64,000 nucleotides of DNA from JAGIBJ01 sp032119795 (GTDB lineage: Bacteria; Actinomycetota; Thermoleophilia; Solirubrobacterales; Solirubrobacteraceae): the NCBI GenBank assembly GCA_032119795.1, contig JAUMFO010000013.1:62001-126000 (forward strand), read 5' to 3'. How positions within the stretch are numbered: the stretch's first letter is position 1; each line of letters begins with the position of its first letter. Shown here one piece after another: positions 1-7,930 of the stretch. Both the position numbers and the translations under genes were made by a program. The notes under the pieces were generated by a model. It worked only from the letters and a program-made list of their open reading frames with translations, was not told the origin of the DNA and made no database searches.

Positions 1-112
1 GAGCGAGGCGCACCTCGCGCATCGCCGAGTCAATATCGGCCTCGGTCAGGGTGCCGCGCTGGCGGACCCCGTCGAGGGTCGACTGGAGCCGTTCGGATAG
101 CGCGTCAAACAT
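1..112 (-). CDS. ffh: Signal recognition particle protein Ffh, N-terminal fragment (cut by window edge)
   Basis: Only the first 37 codons are inside the window. The ATG at 112-110 opens MFDALSERLQ, and the peptide continues through RGTLTEADI to DSAMREVRLA. This is the start of the Ffh NG domain, the SRP GTPase that with 4.5S RNA delivers membrane proteins to FtsY. The GTPase motifs lie beyond the left edge. It is downstream of ftsY on the same strand, the usual smc-ftsY-ffh order, though here two membrane-protein genes (SPFH and NfeD) lie between. The identification rests on a short but characteristic N-terminus and on context. Confidence 0.85.
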   Translation of the reverse strand, partial: MFDALSERLQSTLDGVRQRGTLTEADIDSAMREVRLA

Positions 113-187
113 CGCGCGTAAGCGTACGCGTTCCGGCGGGGAGGGCGGCACCTGACAGTGCAGGCGCCGCGCTCCGCCGCCAGCGAT

Positions 188-1150
188 CTAGCTCTGCGGC
201 GTGTCGGCGGGCTTCTTGAGCGCCGCCGAAGCCGCCGGGAAGTGCGAGGCCAGGCCGGCTGCTGCCTCGGTGAACTCCGTCGGGATGATGAAGAGCTTGC
301 TCGCCTCGCCCTCGGCGAGTTTGGGCAGCATCTGCAGGTACTGGTAGGCCAGCAGCGAGGGATCTGGGTTGGAGGTGTGGATCGCCTCGAAGACGTTGGA
401 GATGGCCTGCGCCTCGCCCTCGGCCTCCAGGATCCTGGCTTCGCGCTCACCCTGAGCCGAGAGGATTGCGCTCTGGCGCTCGCCCTCAGCGCGCAGAATG
501 CGCGACTGGCGCTCACCCTCCGCCGTCAGGATCTGCGACTCACGGGAGCCCTCGGCGGTCAGGATCGTCGCGCGCTTGTCTCGCTCGGCGCGCATCTGCT
601 TCTCCATCGCCTCCTGGATAGACATCGGCGGGTCGATCGCCTTGATCTCGACCGTGGCGATACGAATGCCCCACTGGCCGGTCTTCTGATCCAGGACCGA
701 GCGCAGCTCCGTGTTGACGGTGTCGCGGCCGGTGAGTGCGCCCTCAAGCGTCATGCCACCGACCACGTTGCGCAGCGTGGTGATCGTGAGCTGCTCGATA
801 GCCTGCAGCGGGTTGGCGATCTCGTAGGTGACGGCCTTGGGATCGGTGACCGTGAAGTAGATGACGGTGTCGATCTGCACCGTCACGTTGTCTGCCGTGA
901 TCACCGGCTGCGGCGGGAACGTGACGACCTGCTCGCGCATGTCGATCAGGGGCTGCACTCGATCGACGAACGGAACGACCAGCGCCAGCCCAGGCTCCAG
1001 CGTGCGGTGGAACTTGCCGAGCCGCTCGACGATTCCACGGCGCGCCTGCGGGACGATCCGGACCGACCGCAGGAGGAAGAAGAAGATGAACAGCGCAAGC
1101 GCGATCGCGATGTAGACCCCCACCCCGGGGGCGTCTGCAGCAATGACCAT
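188..1150 (-). CDS. SPFH/band 7 membrane protein (stomatin/QmcA-like)
   Basis: A 320-residue protein with one N-terminal membrane segment (about residues 10-28, very Phe-rich) followed by a band 7/prohibitin domain (VPQARRGIVERLGKFHRTL onward). About residues 200-260 form a charged coiled coil built from roughly 11-residue repeats: TAEGSRES, TAEGERQS, RAEGERQS, SAQGERE, EAEGEAQ. Such proteins oligomerise at the membrane, organise microdomains and modulate proteases. The NfeD-like gene ends 3 bases upstream, matching the widespread nfeD-stomatin pair, so the two probably act together. The ATG at 1150 is well placed. The family is clear; the client is unknown. Confidence 0.88.
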   Translation of the reverse strand: MVIAADAPGVGVYIAIALALFIFFFLLRSVRIVPQARRGIVERLGKFHRTLEPGLALVVPFVDRVQPLIDMREQVVTFPPQPVITADNVTVQIDTVIYFTVTDPKAVTYEIANPLQAIEQLTITTLRNVVGGMTLEGALTGRDTVNTELRSVLDQKTGQWGIRIATVEIKAIDPPMSIQEAMEKQMRAERDKRATILTAEGSRESQILTAEGERQSRILRAEGERQSAILSAQGEREARILEAEGEAQAISNVFEAIHTSNPDPSLLAYQYLQMLPKLAEGEASKLFIIPTEFTEAAAGLASHFPAASAALKKPADTPQS

Positions 1151-1153
1151 GGT

Positions 1154-1606
1154 TTAGGGAACCTCGATGGTTTCGAGCGGTGCGACGACGAGCGTCGCGC
1201 CCCGCACTTCGTAGATCTCAACATCGGCCCCGACCGGGATCTCGCCGAAGCTGTTGCCGGCGGGCTTCGCCGACCACACCTCGCCGTTGATCGTGACGGC
1301 ACCGGTACCGGAGCGGCCATCGATGGCGGTCGTCACCGACGCCGTGCGGCCTTTGAGCTTGTCGACGCTGCTTTGCAGATTCGGGCCCTTGTCGAGCTGG
1401 CGCTTGGCGATCGGCCGCAGCATCCCACTGAGCAGCAGCCCGACGAAGCCGAAGATCAGCCACTGGTAGAGGGGATCCACGCCGGCGGCCTCAGCGACCG
1501 CCGCCAGGACCGCGCTGATCGCGAAGAAGATCGGGAAGAACGTGACCGAGACGATCTCGACCACCAGGAGCCCAATCGCCAGCAGTGCCCAGAAAAGGAT
1601 TGACAT
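1154..1606 (-). CDS. NfeD-like membrane protein, short form
   Basis: 150 residues with two or three N-terminal membrane helices (about 3-70) and a C-terminal soluble domain (about 80-150, containing GRTASVTT and GEVWSAKP) of the OB-fold type seen in NfeD/YbbK proteins. It lacks the protease domain of long NfeD, so it is the short form that normally partners a stomatin-like SPFH protein. That partner is directly downstream with a 3-base gap, implying one transcript. The start is the ATG at 1606. The 133 bases between this start and the ftsY stop probably hold its promoter. Confidence 0.85.
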   Translation of the reverse strand: MSILFWALLAIGLLVVEIVSVTFFPIFFAISAVLAAVAEAAGVDPLYQWLIFGFVGLLLSGMLRPIAKRQLDKGPNLQSSVDKLKGRTASVTTAIDGRSGTGAVTINGEVWSAKPAGNSFGEIPVGADVEIYEVRGATLVVAPLETIEVP

Positions 1607-1740
1607 CGCTGGCGACTCTATATGCAGGTCAGGGCGGAGCGAGTCCGTCTGGCGACATGTTCACGGCCGGCGGTATCTGGCGCGACGGCGCTCACGCGAG
1701 CGGTCAAGCGCGGGCGCCCAGCACTCGCGCGTCGCTGCTC

Positions 1741-2727
1741 CTACTTGAGTAGCGCGCTGGCGAAGTCGTCGGCGTCGAAGGGGCGAAGATCTTCGACGCC
1801 CTCCCCCACACCGACGAGCTTGACCGGGATCTTGAGCTTGTCGGCGATCGCGATAGCGATACCGCCCTTGGCAGTGCCGTCGAGCTTGGTGAGCACGATG
1901 CCGTCGACGGGCGTGACCGACGAGAAGATCTCGGCCTGTCGCAGACCGTTCTGGCCGGTGGTCGCGTCGATCGTCAGGAGCGTCTCGTGCGGCGCGCCTT
2001 CTAGGCGCTTGCCGATCACGCGGCGGATCTTGCCGAGCTCATCCATGAGCTGGTCCTGCGTGTGCAGGCGCCCGGCCGTATCGATCACGACCACGTCGGC
2101 GTCGATCGCGATCGCGCGGTCGATCGCCTGGAACGCGACGGCGCCCGGGTCGCTGCCTGGCGGCCCCGTGATCACCTCGGTGCCGGAGCGCTCACCCCAC
2201 ACCTGGAGCTGCTCGACGGCCGCAGCGCGGAAGGTGTCTGCCGCGGCGAGGACGACCTTGAGGCCGAGCGTCGTGCGCAGGTGGTGCGCGAGTTTGCCGG
2301 TCGACGTGGTCTTGCCGGTGCCGTTGACGCCGACGACCAAGATCACGCTTGGGCGAGCACGCAGATCGATCGCGCGCGCCTCCTCGGTGGCCACGGTGGC
2401 GCCTTGGGCGAGCAGCTTCGTGAGTTCATCGGTCAGCACGTCACCGGTCGCGCCACCGCCCGCGATCTCTTCGAGGCGAGCGACGATCCGCGCCGTCGCC
2501 GGCGCGCCGACGTCGGCGCCGATCAGCGCCTCTTCCAGGCGCTCCCATGCGGCGGCGTCGAGCGTGTCGAACAGCGTTGCCCGGACCTCGGCGCCGAGTG
2601 CCTCACGCGTGCGGCCGAGCCCCTCGCGGAAGCGCTTGAAGAAGCCGCGCCGCTGCTCGGGCTCAACCGGACGGGGAGCGGAGGCTCCCTCGGGGAGCAG
2701 AACAAGATCGGACCAGTCGCGTGCCAT
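1741..2727 (-). CDS. ftsY: Signal recognition particle receptor FtsY
   Basis: The SRP receptor GTPase that docks Ffh-ribosome complexes at the membrane. In the 328-residue form the NG domain shows the P-loop GVNGTGKTT, the DTAGR motif (VIDTAGRLHTQDQL), and the TKLDGTAKGG guanine-specificity and closing region. The open frame runs upstream to 2862, but the ATG at 2727 (MARDWSDLVL) is preferred because upstream residues show no FtsY similarity and would run into the divergent GNAT gene. The acidic A domain typical of E. coli FtsY is essentially absent. It is oriented toward ffh; the expected neighbour smc lies 6.8 kb upstream, behind an inserted P450 cassette. Confidence 0.95.
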   Translation of the reverse strand: MARDWSDLVLLPEGASAPRPVEPEQRRGFFKRFREGLGRTREALGAEVRATLFDTLDAAAWERLEEALIGADVGAPATARIVARLEEIAGGGATGDVLTDELTKLLAQGATVATEEARAIDLRARPSVILVVGVNGTGKTTSTGKLAHHLRTTLGLKVVLAAADTFRAAAVEQLQVWGERSGTEVITGPPGSDPGAVAFQAIDRAIAIDADVVVIDTAGRLHTQDQLMDELGKIRRVIGKRLEGAPHETLLTIDATTGQNGLRQAEIFSSVTPVDGIVLTKLDGTAKGGIAIAIADKLKIPVKLVGVGEGVEDLRPFDADDFASALLK

Positions 2728-2791
2728 GGCGGCCTGCGACGATACCCGGCAGGTCGCCGGTGGCGTCCGTCCCCACCGAAGGTGTCCCGCC

Positions 2792-3256
2792 GTGAGCCCG
2801 CACATCGAGATTCGACCCGCCGCCTCCGGCGAGTCTCCAGGCCGCGAATTGATCGTGGCCATGCTCGCCGAACTCGACGCCCTCTACGGCAAGCGCGCAG
2901 GATCGCGTCCGACCGCCACACCGGATGAACTCAGCCCACCCAAGGGCGGGTTCTTTATCGCCTGGAAGGGCCACCAGCCGGTCGCCTGCGGCGGGTTCAA
3001 GCAGCTCGACGGCACGCTCGCCGAGGTCAAGCGGATCTACGTGATCCCGAAGTACCGCTCCCGCGGCATCGCGTCGGATCTCCTGGAATACGTCGAAGAG
3101 CAGGCCCGCGCCGCCGGCTACGACCGCCTGCGCCTGCAGCACGGCGCCGACCAGCCCCATGCCCTGGCGCTCTACACGGCCGCCGGCTACCACGCGATCG
3201 CCGACTACAACGGCAACGTGTACGCCGCGCACTGGGCGGAGAAGACGATCGCCTGA
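2792..3256 (+). CDS. GNAT-family N-acetyltransferase
   Basis: A 154-residue single-domain GNAT enzyme that would transfer an acetyl group from acetyl-CoA to an unknown amine. The acetyl-CoA-binding motif A is VKRIYVIPKYRSRGIASDLL (Q/R-x-x-G-x-A loop RSRGIA), followed by motif B with LALYTAAGYHAI. The GTG at 2792 is chosen because it gives the beginning SPHIEIRPA, the normal first GNAT strand; the frame is open much further upstream only because it shadows ftsY. It diverges from ftsY across 64 bases and converges on the glycosyltransferase 27 bases downstream. Substrate cannot be told. Confidence 0.85.
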   Translation: MSPHIEIRPAASGESPGRELIVAMLAELDALYGKRAGSRPTATPDELSPPKGGFFIAWKGHQPVACGGFKQLDGTLAEVKRIYVIPKYRSRGIASDLLEYVEEQARAAGYDRLRLQHGADQPHALALYTAAGYHAIADYNGNVYAAHWAEKTIA

Positions 3257-3283
3257 GGCGACGCCCACTCCGCTTGCGAGCGC

Positions 3284-4456
3284 CTAGCCCTGGGGGGCGT
3301 CGGCCGCGCCGGCGGGGGCGCGCGCGGGAGCCGGTCTGGCCGCGACCGTCCTGAGCACCTGCGCGGCGTCGCCCGCGGCGTCGAGCCCACGGAGCCGAGC
3401 GCCAAGGCCCGCCGCCGCCCGGCGCTGGGATGCGCGCGGCGAGGCGAGCTGCTCGATGGCGCGCGCGAGTTCGGGGACGGCCGCCCGAGCCGGCAACGTG
3501 ATCCCGGCTCCTGCGTCGGCGATCAGCCGACCGACGTGCGGCTGATCGGTCATCTGAAAGCCCGGGATGATGAGGAGCGGGACGCCAGCGCCGAGCGCCC
3601 GCATCGCCGTCCCGTGCCCGCCGTGGCTCACGACGAGGTCAACCGCCGGCAGCAGCGCGTCGTGGTCGAGATGGCGGCAGACCTCGGCGTTGGCCGGGAC
3701 CCGCAGATCCGCCGGGTCGACGGATCGGCCGGTCGTCATCACGGCGTCGACCTGCAACAGGGCGACGGCGTCGAGCAGCTTCTGGAGCGTCCGCTCTTGC
3801 CCCGGGTACCAGACGGTGCTCAGGCTGATGAGCACCCGCGGCCGGCGCCGCGCCTCACCGGCCGCCGGCGGCTGCTCTGAGGCGGCCAGCTGTGGCACCA
3901 CCGGGCCGACCGTCCGCAGCGCGGGCCAGGGCCCGGCGTGCCCGCGATCGAGCCCTGGGAGCACGGTCGCCAGCGATGCATCCGCCGATGCCCAGACGCG
4001 CCCAGGCCGTAGGCCGTGCAGCGCCGAGAGCCAACCGACCGGTCCCCTGGCGTAGGGGCCAGCGAAAAACGATGGGAATGAGTGCACCAACGAGACGGTC
4101 GGCAGTCCCGCGGCCACGCTTGCCGCCAGTGGCCTGAGCAGCATGCAGTCGACCACGACGACGTCGGCCGCGACGTCGGCGGCCACCCGCAAGGCGTCGG
4201 CGGCGATCGATCGGCTCGAGGTCGTAGCGTCCAAACGCAGGACTCCGCGCAGCGGGCTGGTGCGATCCAGCGGCGCAAAACGCTGCGGCTGGGAGAAGGG
4301 CTCGAACGCCACCCCGGCGTCAGCCACGGCGCCTCGCTGGCTGGGGTTACCCAGGACGACCGCTCGGTCTCCGTCGGCAAGCAAGCGTTGCGCGATACCC
4401 AGTGCCGGGGGCAGGTTCCCGCCGGCGTCGAAGGTCACGAACAGCACCGTGTTCAT
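3284..4456 (-). CDS. Macrolide-type (MGT/UGT family, GT1) glycosyltransferase
   Basis: A 390-residue GT-B enzyme. The N-terminal acceptor domain starts NTVLFVTFDAGGNLPPALG; the C-terminal donor domain carries the family signature VSHGGHGTAMRALGAGVP and the acidic/Gln region GFQMTDQPHVG. Relatives transfer sugars from nucleotide donors to small molecules such as macrolides, polyketides, terpenoids or xenobiotics. The ATG at 4456 overlaps the TGA of the upstream tetR gene by four bases (ATGA), so the two are translationally coupled. Two P450s and a flavin oxygenase lie just upstream on the same strand, suggesting a role in modifying or inactivating an oxidised small molecule. That role is inferred. 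Confidence 0.85.
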   Translation of the reverse strand: MNTVLFVTFDAGGNLPPALGIAQRLLADGDRAVVLGNPSQRGAVADAGVAFEPFSQPQRFAPLDRTSPLRGVLRLDATTSSRSIAADALRVAADVAADVVVVDCMLLRPLAASVAAGLPTVSLVHSFPSFFAGPYARGPVGWLSALHGLRPGRVWASADASLATVLPGLDRGHAGPWPALRTVGPVVPQLAASEQPPAAGEARRRPRVLISLSTVWYPGQERTLQKLLDAVALLQVDAVMTTGRSVDPADLRVPANAEVCRHLDHDALLPAVDLVVSHGGHGTAMRALGAGVPLLIIPGFQMTDQPHVGRLIADAGAGITLPARAAVPELARAIEQLASPRASQRRAAAGLGARLRGLDAAGDAAQVLRTVAARPAPARAPAGAADAPQG

Positions 4457-5046
4457 GGCGCGCCCTGTGCACCGAGCACGGCGTCGACGAGCTGCCGCAA
4501 GCGGTGCTCGGTCGTTGCGCGATCCAGCTGTCGGTCGCGGCGCAGCAGCTTCCAAGTGAACACGTCGGTCGCGACGATCAGGAGATCCAAACACGCGCCG
4601 CGGGCAGGATCCTCGCCAGGAAGCAACGGCGCGAAGACCTCGTCGACCCAGTCCCGGTGCACGCCGCGCCCCCGGTCGACGATCGACGCGATCCGCGCGT
4701 CGTCGTGCTCGCGGGCGAGCATGCGCAGGACGAAGTCGCCGCGCCGCTCGTAGTGGTCGCAGATGGTGCGCAGCGCCGCGGAGACGTCGCCCGGCGGCGT
4801 CGTGCGCTCCTCCACGACGTCGGTCTGTGCAAGCTCAAGCGCCGCGTCGAGCAGGCCATCACGGCTACCGAAGTGGCGCAAGACGGTCTGCACGCTCACC
4901 GCGGCGCGGCCGGCGACGGCGTCGAGGGTGGGCTCCAGGTTGAGCGTCTCCTCAGCCAACTCCCGGACGGCGAGCAGGATCCGGTGGCGGGTCTGCGCCT
5001 TGGCGTCGGCCCGGGCGCGCATCTCGTAGGGGCGAGTCGCTTTCAT
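4453..5046 (-). CDS. TetR-family transcriptional regulator
   Basis: 197 residues. The N-terminal third is a TetR helix-turn-helix (RHRILLAVRELAEET, then VAGRAAVSVQTVLRHFGSRD with the usual recognition-helix/HFGS pattern); the rest is an all-helical ligand-binding domain. The ATG at 5046 is preferred; an in-frame GTG at 5064 would lie across the upstream inverted repeat. It overlaps the glycosyltransferase start by four bases. Two palindromes lie 3-32 bases upstream, consistent with autoregulation. Likely targets are itself, the glycosyltransferase and perhaps the P450 genes; the ligand is unknown. Confidence 0.88.
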   Translation of the reverse strand: MKATRPYEMRARADAKAQTRHRILLAVRELAEETLNLEPTLDAVAGRAAVSVQTVLRHFGSRDGLLDAALELAQTDVVEERTTPPGDVSAALRTICDHYERRGDFVLRMLAREHDDARIASIVDRGRGVHRDWVDEVFAPLLPGEDPARGACLDLLIVATDVFTWKLLRRDRQLDRATTEHRLRQLVDAVLGAQGAP

Positions 5047-5048
5047 GT

Positions 5049-5078
5049 GAGTCCAGACTCCCACGAAAGCGAATTCGC
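5049..5078. promoter_or_regulatory. Paired inverted repeats upstream of tetR, candidate operator
   Basis: Two small palindromes precede the TetR gene: GAGTC-CA-GACTC at 5049-5060, immediately before the ATG and over the expected ribosome-binding site, and the perfect 10-mer GCGAATTCGC at 5069-5078. Position and symmetry fit a TetR autorepression site. No strong -10/-35 pair is evident, so this stays a candidate. Confidence 0.35.
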
Positions 5079-5137
5079 GTCAACCGCGGCTCACGCCAAA
5101 TTGTCGCGCCGGTCAGCCGGAGGCGTCAGCTCAAGGC

Positions 5138-6754
5138 TCATCCCGCATCAGCTGGCGCGTCGCCCGCGTGAAACGGGCAGCCTGCAGCAGCCGCAGCGTC
5201 GGCAACGGTTTGATCGTCGGCGTCGGCCGGGAGCCCAGCAGCAGCGACTTTGGCCGCGATGGCCTCCGCCGAGGGCTTACGCCCCTGGACTGCGGGAGCG
5301 TCGCGGCGGTTTCGCACCTTCACCGGCAAGCCGTCGCGCGGCCGCAGCGTGATCGCAAACTCGCGGCGCACGACCGTCCCCGGCTGCAGATCGAACTCAA
5401 ACCGCTGCACGGTCATCGCGGCCAGCAGCACGCCCTCCATGAGCGCGAAGCCATTGCCGACGCAGATCCGGCGGCCGGCGCCAAACGGCATGAACGCCTG
5501 CTTGTGACGTGCCTTTGGCCGCCCATCCGGCCCGGGCATGAACCGCTCGGGATCAAAGCCCTCAGGGTTCTCCCACAGATCCGGGTTGCGGTGGATCAGG
5601 TAGGGGGCAACGATCGTGACGCTCCCCTTGGGGATCTTCACGCCGTCGATCTCGTCGTCGGCCCGCGCCATCCGGCTCACGGCCGGCACCGGCGGGTGCA
5701 GCCGCATCGCCTCTTCGAGGCAGGCCTGCGTCCACGGGAGCCGGTCCAGGTCCTCGAACGTTGGCGTGCGGCCCTGCAGCACCTCGTCGACCTCCTCCTG
5801 CATGCGGCGGCGCGCCTCGGGATTGCGCGAGAGCGCGAGCCACATCCACGTCATCGCGTTGGCGGTGGTCTCGTGGCCGGCACCGAGGAACGTCATCACC
5901 TCGTCGCGGACCTGCTTGCGGCTCATCGCCTGGCCGGACTCGTCGCGAGCCGAGAGCAGCAGCGAGAGGAGGTCCTCCCCATCGCCGCCCTTGGCCTGCG
6001 CACCGTCGATGAGCTGGTCGACCACCACGTCGAGCTTGGCTGCGGCGGCGTCGGCCCGGTGGCGGTGACGCCACCGCAGGTGCAGGAGATCCTCAAATTC
6101 GACGCGCGGCAGCTTGCTGAGCCCGCGGAAGAGGCCGATCACGCGGAAGTTCGCCTGTGCCGCGCGCAGGACGTCGGTCATGGCGTCGCCGACGGTCTCC
6201 ACGGAGCGGCGGTCGATACTCGCGCCAAAGAGCGCGCGGACGACGACGTCGAGCGTGAGCTCCATCATCGCCGCCCCTAGCTCGACCTCGTCGCCGTCGC
6301 GGTGGGAGCGATCCAGCGCGTCGAGCCAGTCGGTCGCCGCGTCGGTCATATGGGTGCCCATCGGGGCCAGATGACGCCTGGCAAACAGCGGCTGCACCAG
6401 CTTCCGTTGGCTCTGCCAATGCTCCTGGTTGAGATTGGTGAGCAGGCCGTCGCCGAGCAACACCGCGAGGATCTTGTAGTCGATGCCCTTCACGTAGTTG
6501 TCCTGGTTGGTGACCAGGACGTGGCGAGCATGCTGCGGGTCGCGGATGATGAACACCGGCGTGCCCGGCGCGCCGATTCGCACCATCCCCGAGGTGCCGG
6601 GAAGGTCGTCGAGCGCCTGGAGCTGGTCGCGCTTCTGCATGCCCATGAAGAGCCGCAGCACCTGACTGCGGTCGATCGACTGAACTGGCGGACCGGTCGT
6701 CGCCGTGGAGGCGTCCGCCGGTGGCGAGGAAACGGTGGAGTCGGTGGCGGCCAT
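5138..6754 (-). CDS. Cytochrome P450 with C-terminal extension
   Basis: A soluble-type P450 of 538 residues, a heme-thiolate monooxygenase. Visible motifs: I-helix oxygen-binding AGHETTAN, K-helix EEAMRLHP (ExxR), and heme loop FMPFGAGRRICVG with the Cys ligand. The LLTNLNQEHWQSQRKLVQPLF segment (split here as LLTNLNQEHW and QSQRKLVQPLF) resembles CYP4/CYP102-like fatty-acid or terpenoid hydroxylases more than CYP105-like ones. The ATG at 6754 is chosen over an in-frame TTG at 6772. After the normal end (GLPVKVR) the protein continues about 50 residues, Ala-rich, ending in a GCPFHAG motif. It is a paralog of the P450 at 7931-9376. Redox partners are not encoded nearby. Confidence 0.93.
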   Translation of the reverse strand: MAATDSTVSSPPADASTATTGPPVQSIDRSQVLRLFMGMQKRDQLQALDDLPGTSGMVRIGAPGTPVFIIRDPQHARHVLVTNQDNYVKGIDYKILAVLLGDGLLTNLNQEHWQSQRKLVQPLFARRHLAPMGTHMTDAATDWLDALDRSHRDGDEVELGAAMMELTLDVVVRALFGASIDRRSVETVGDAMTDVLRAAQANFRVIGLFRGLSKLPRVEFEDLLHLRWRHRHRADAAAAKLDVVVDQLIDGAQAKGGDGEDLLSLLLSARDESGQAMSRKQVRDEVMTFLGAGHETTANAMTWMWLALSRNPEARRRMQEEVDEVLQGRTPTFEDLDRLPWTQACLEEAMRLHPPVPAVSRMARADDEIDGVKIPKGSVTIVAPYLIHRNPDLWENPEGFDPERFMPGPDGRPKARHKQAFMPFGAGRRICVGNGFALMEGVLLAAMTVQRFEFDLQPGTVVRREFAITLRPRDGLPVKVRNRRDAPAVQGRKPSAEAIAAKVAAAGLPADADDQTVADAAAAAGCPFHAGDAPADAG

Positions 6755-6878
6755 GAGGAGTCCCGGTACCAATCTGTTGGCAGTGGCCCGCAGATCGTAG
6801 CGAACGCCGTTGCATCTGCGGGCAGGTTCCCTCAGATGGCGCGAAGACCCACCACCAGCCCGTCAAACCCGCCCGTGA

Positions 6879-7889
6879 TCAGAGGCCGGCCGCCAGCTCG
6901 CTGACGACCCGAGCGGCCGGGAGCCGCCGCGCCTGGTCGTGGCGCTCTCCGGCCCAGACGTTGAACGCGTTGCGGTCGCCGAGCCGCACGCCCTCGGCGC
7001 GCAGTGGAGCCGTCACCTGCATCAGATCTGGGTAGGCGCTCGGGGCCTGGTCGCCCGCGAGGTCCGTCCATCGATTCACGATGCCCCGTGCGCGGCGGCC
7101 GGTAAACGCTCGGGTGATCGTGGTGGTGCCCGGGGCCGCGATCGCCGCGCGCACGGCGTGGCTGGAGCCCGCCTCTGGCGTGAGCATGAACGCGGTCCCC
7201 AGCTGCGCCGCCACCCCGCCGTGGGAGAGCACCGCGCTGATGTGGGCACTCGTCATCAGCGCACCGGCTCCGATGAGTGGCACGCCGAGGTGTTCGTCGC
7301 GCACGGCAGCCAGCAGCGCCAACAGCGGCACCGGCGGGCGGTCGTCGTCGACGAACCCGCCGCGGTGTCCCCCAGCCTCGCTCCCTTGAATCACCACTGC
7401 GTCAGCGCCCGACGCCACCGCCAGCCTCGCCTCGTCGACCTGCGTCGCCGTCACCCAGACCTGTGACCCGGCGGCGTGCAGCCGCTCCACGAGCTCCGCT
7501 GCCGGGCAGCCGAAGACGAAGCTCACCACCGGCGGCGGATCGGCGAGCAACAGCGCGAGCTTCTCGTCGAAGAAGTCGGTGCCGTAGGCCGGCTCACCGA
7601 GCTGCACCCCGTAGGAGGCCGCGAGCGGCGCGATCAGCTCGGCGTAGGCGGCGATCGCGTCGGCGTTTGCGGGTCCCGGCGACGGCATGAAGACGTTGAC
7701 GCCGAACGGCTCGTCGCCGAGCGCCGCTCGGACCTCCGCGATCTGCTCGCGGACGAGCTGCGGCGAGAGCATTCCCGTGGCCAAGTAGCCAAGGCCGCCG
7801 GCCCGTGACACCGCGATCGCCAGCGCCGGCGTGGAGACCCCGCCGGCCATCGGCGCTTGAATGATCGGGAAGCGCAGTCGCTCGAGCAT
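6879..7889 (-). CDS. Nitronate monooxygenase-like FMN-dependent oxidoreductase (2-nitropropane dioxygenase family)
   Basis: A 336-residue TIM-barrel flavoprotein. The N-terminus FPIIQAPMAGGVSTP and the segment QGSEAGGHRGG, containing the family's catalytic His, are diagnostic; GAGALMTSAHISAVLSHG is the second FMN phosphate-binding region. Family members oxidise alkyl nitronates or act as NAD(P)H-dependent flavin or enoyl reductases, so the true substrate is open. It sits between two paralogous P450s on the same strand (41 and 124 base gaps), suggesting one oxidative pathway. ATG start at 7889. Confidence 0.87.
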   Translation of the reverse strand: MLERLRFPIIQAPMAGGVSTPALAIAVSRAGGLGYLATGMLSPQLVREQIAEVRAALGDEPFGVNVFMPSPGPANADAIAAYAELIAPLAASYGVQLGEPAYGTDFFDEKLALLLADPPPVVSFVFGCPAAELVERLHAAGSQVWVTATQVDEARLAVASGADAVVIQGSEAGGHRGGFVDDDRPPVPLLALLAAVRDEHLGVPLIGAGALMTSAHISAVLSHGGVAAQLGTAFMLTPEAGSSHAVRAAIAAPGTTTITRAFTGRRARGIVNRWTDLAGDQAPSAYPDLMQVTAPLRAEGVRLGDRNAFNVWAGERHDQARRLPAARVVSELAAGL

Positions 7890-7930
7890 GCCCCCGACGC
7901 TAGCTGCGCCGGGTGCGAGCGCGTCGCGCC

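Noticed and set aside
158..1603. Long plus-strand open frame (481 codons)
   Set aside because: It is antisense to the SPFH and NfeD genes, with low-complexity Arg/Asp-rich translation typical of a shadow frame in GC-rich DNA.
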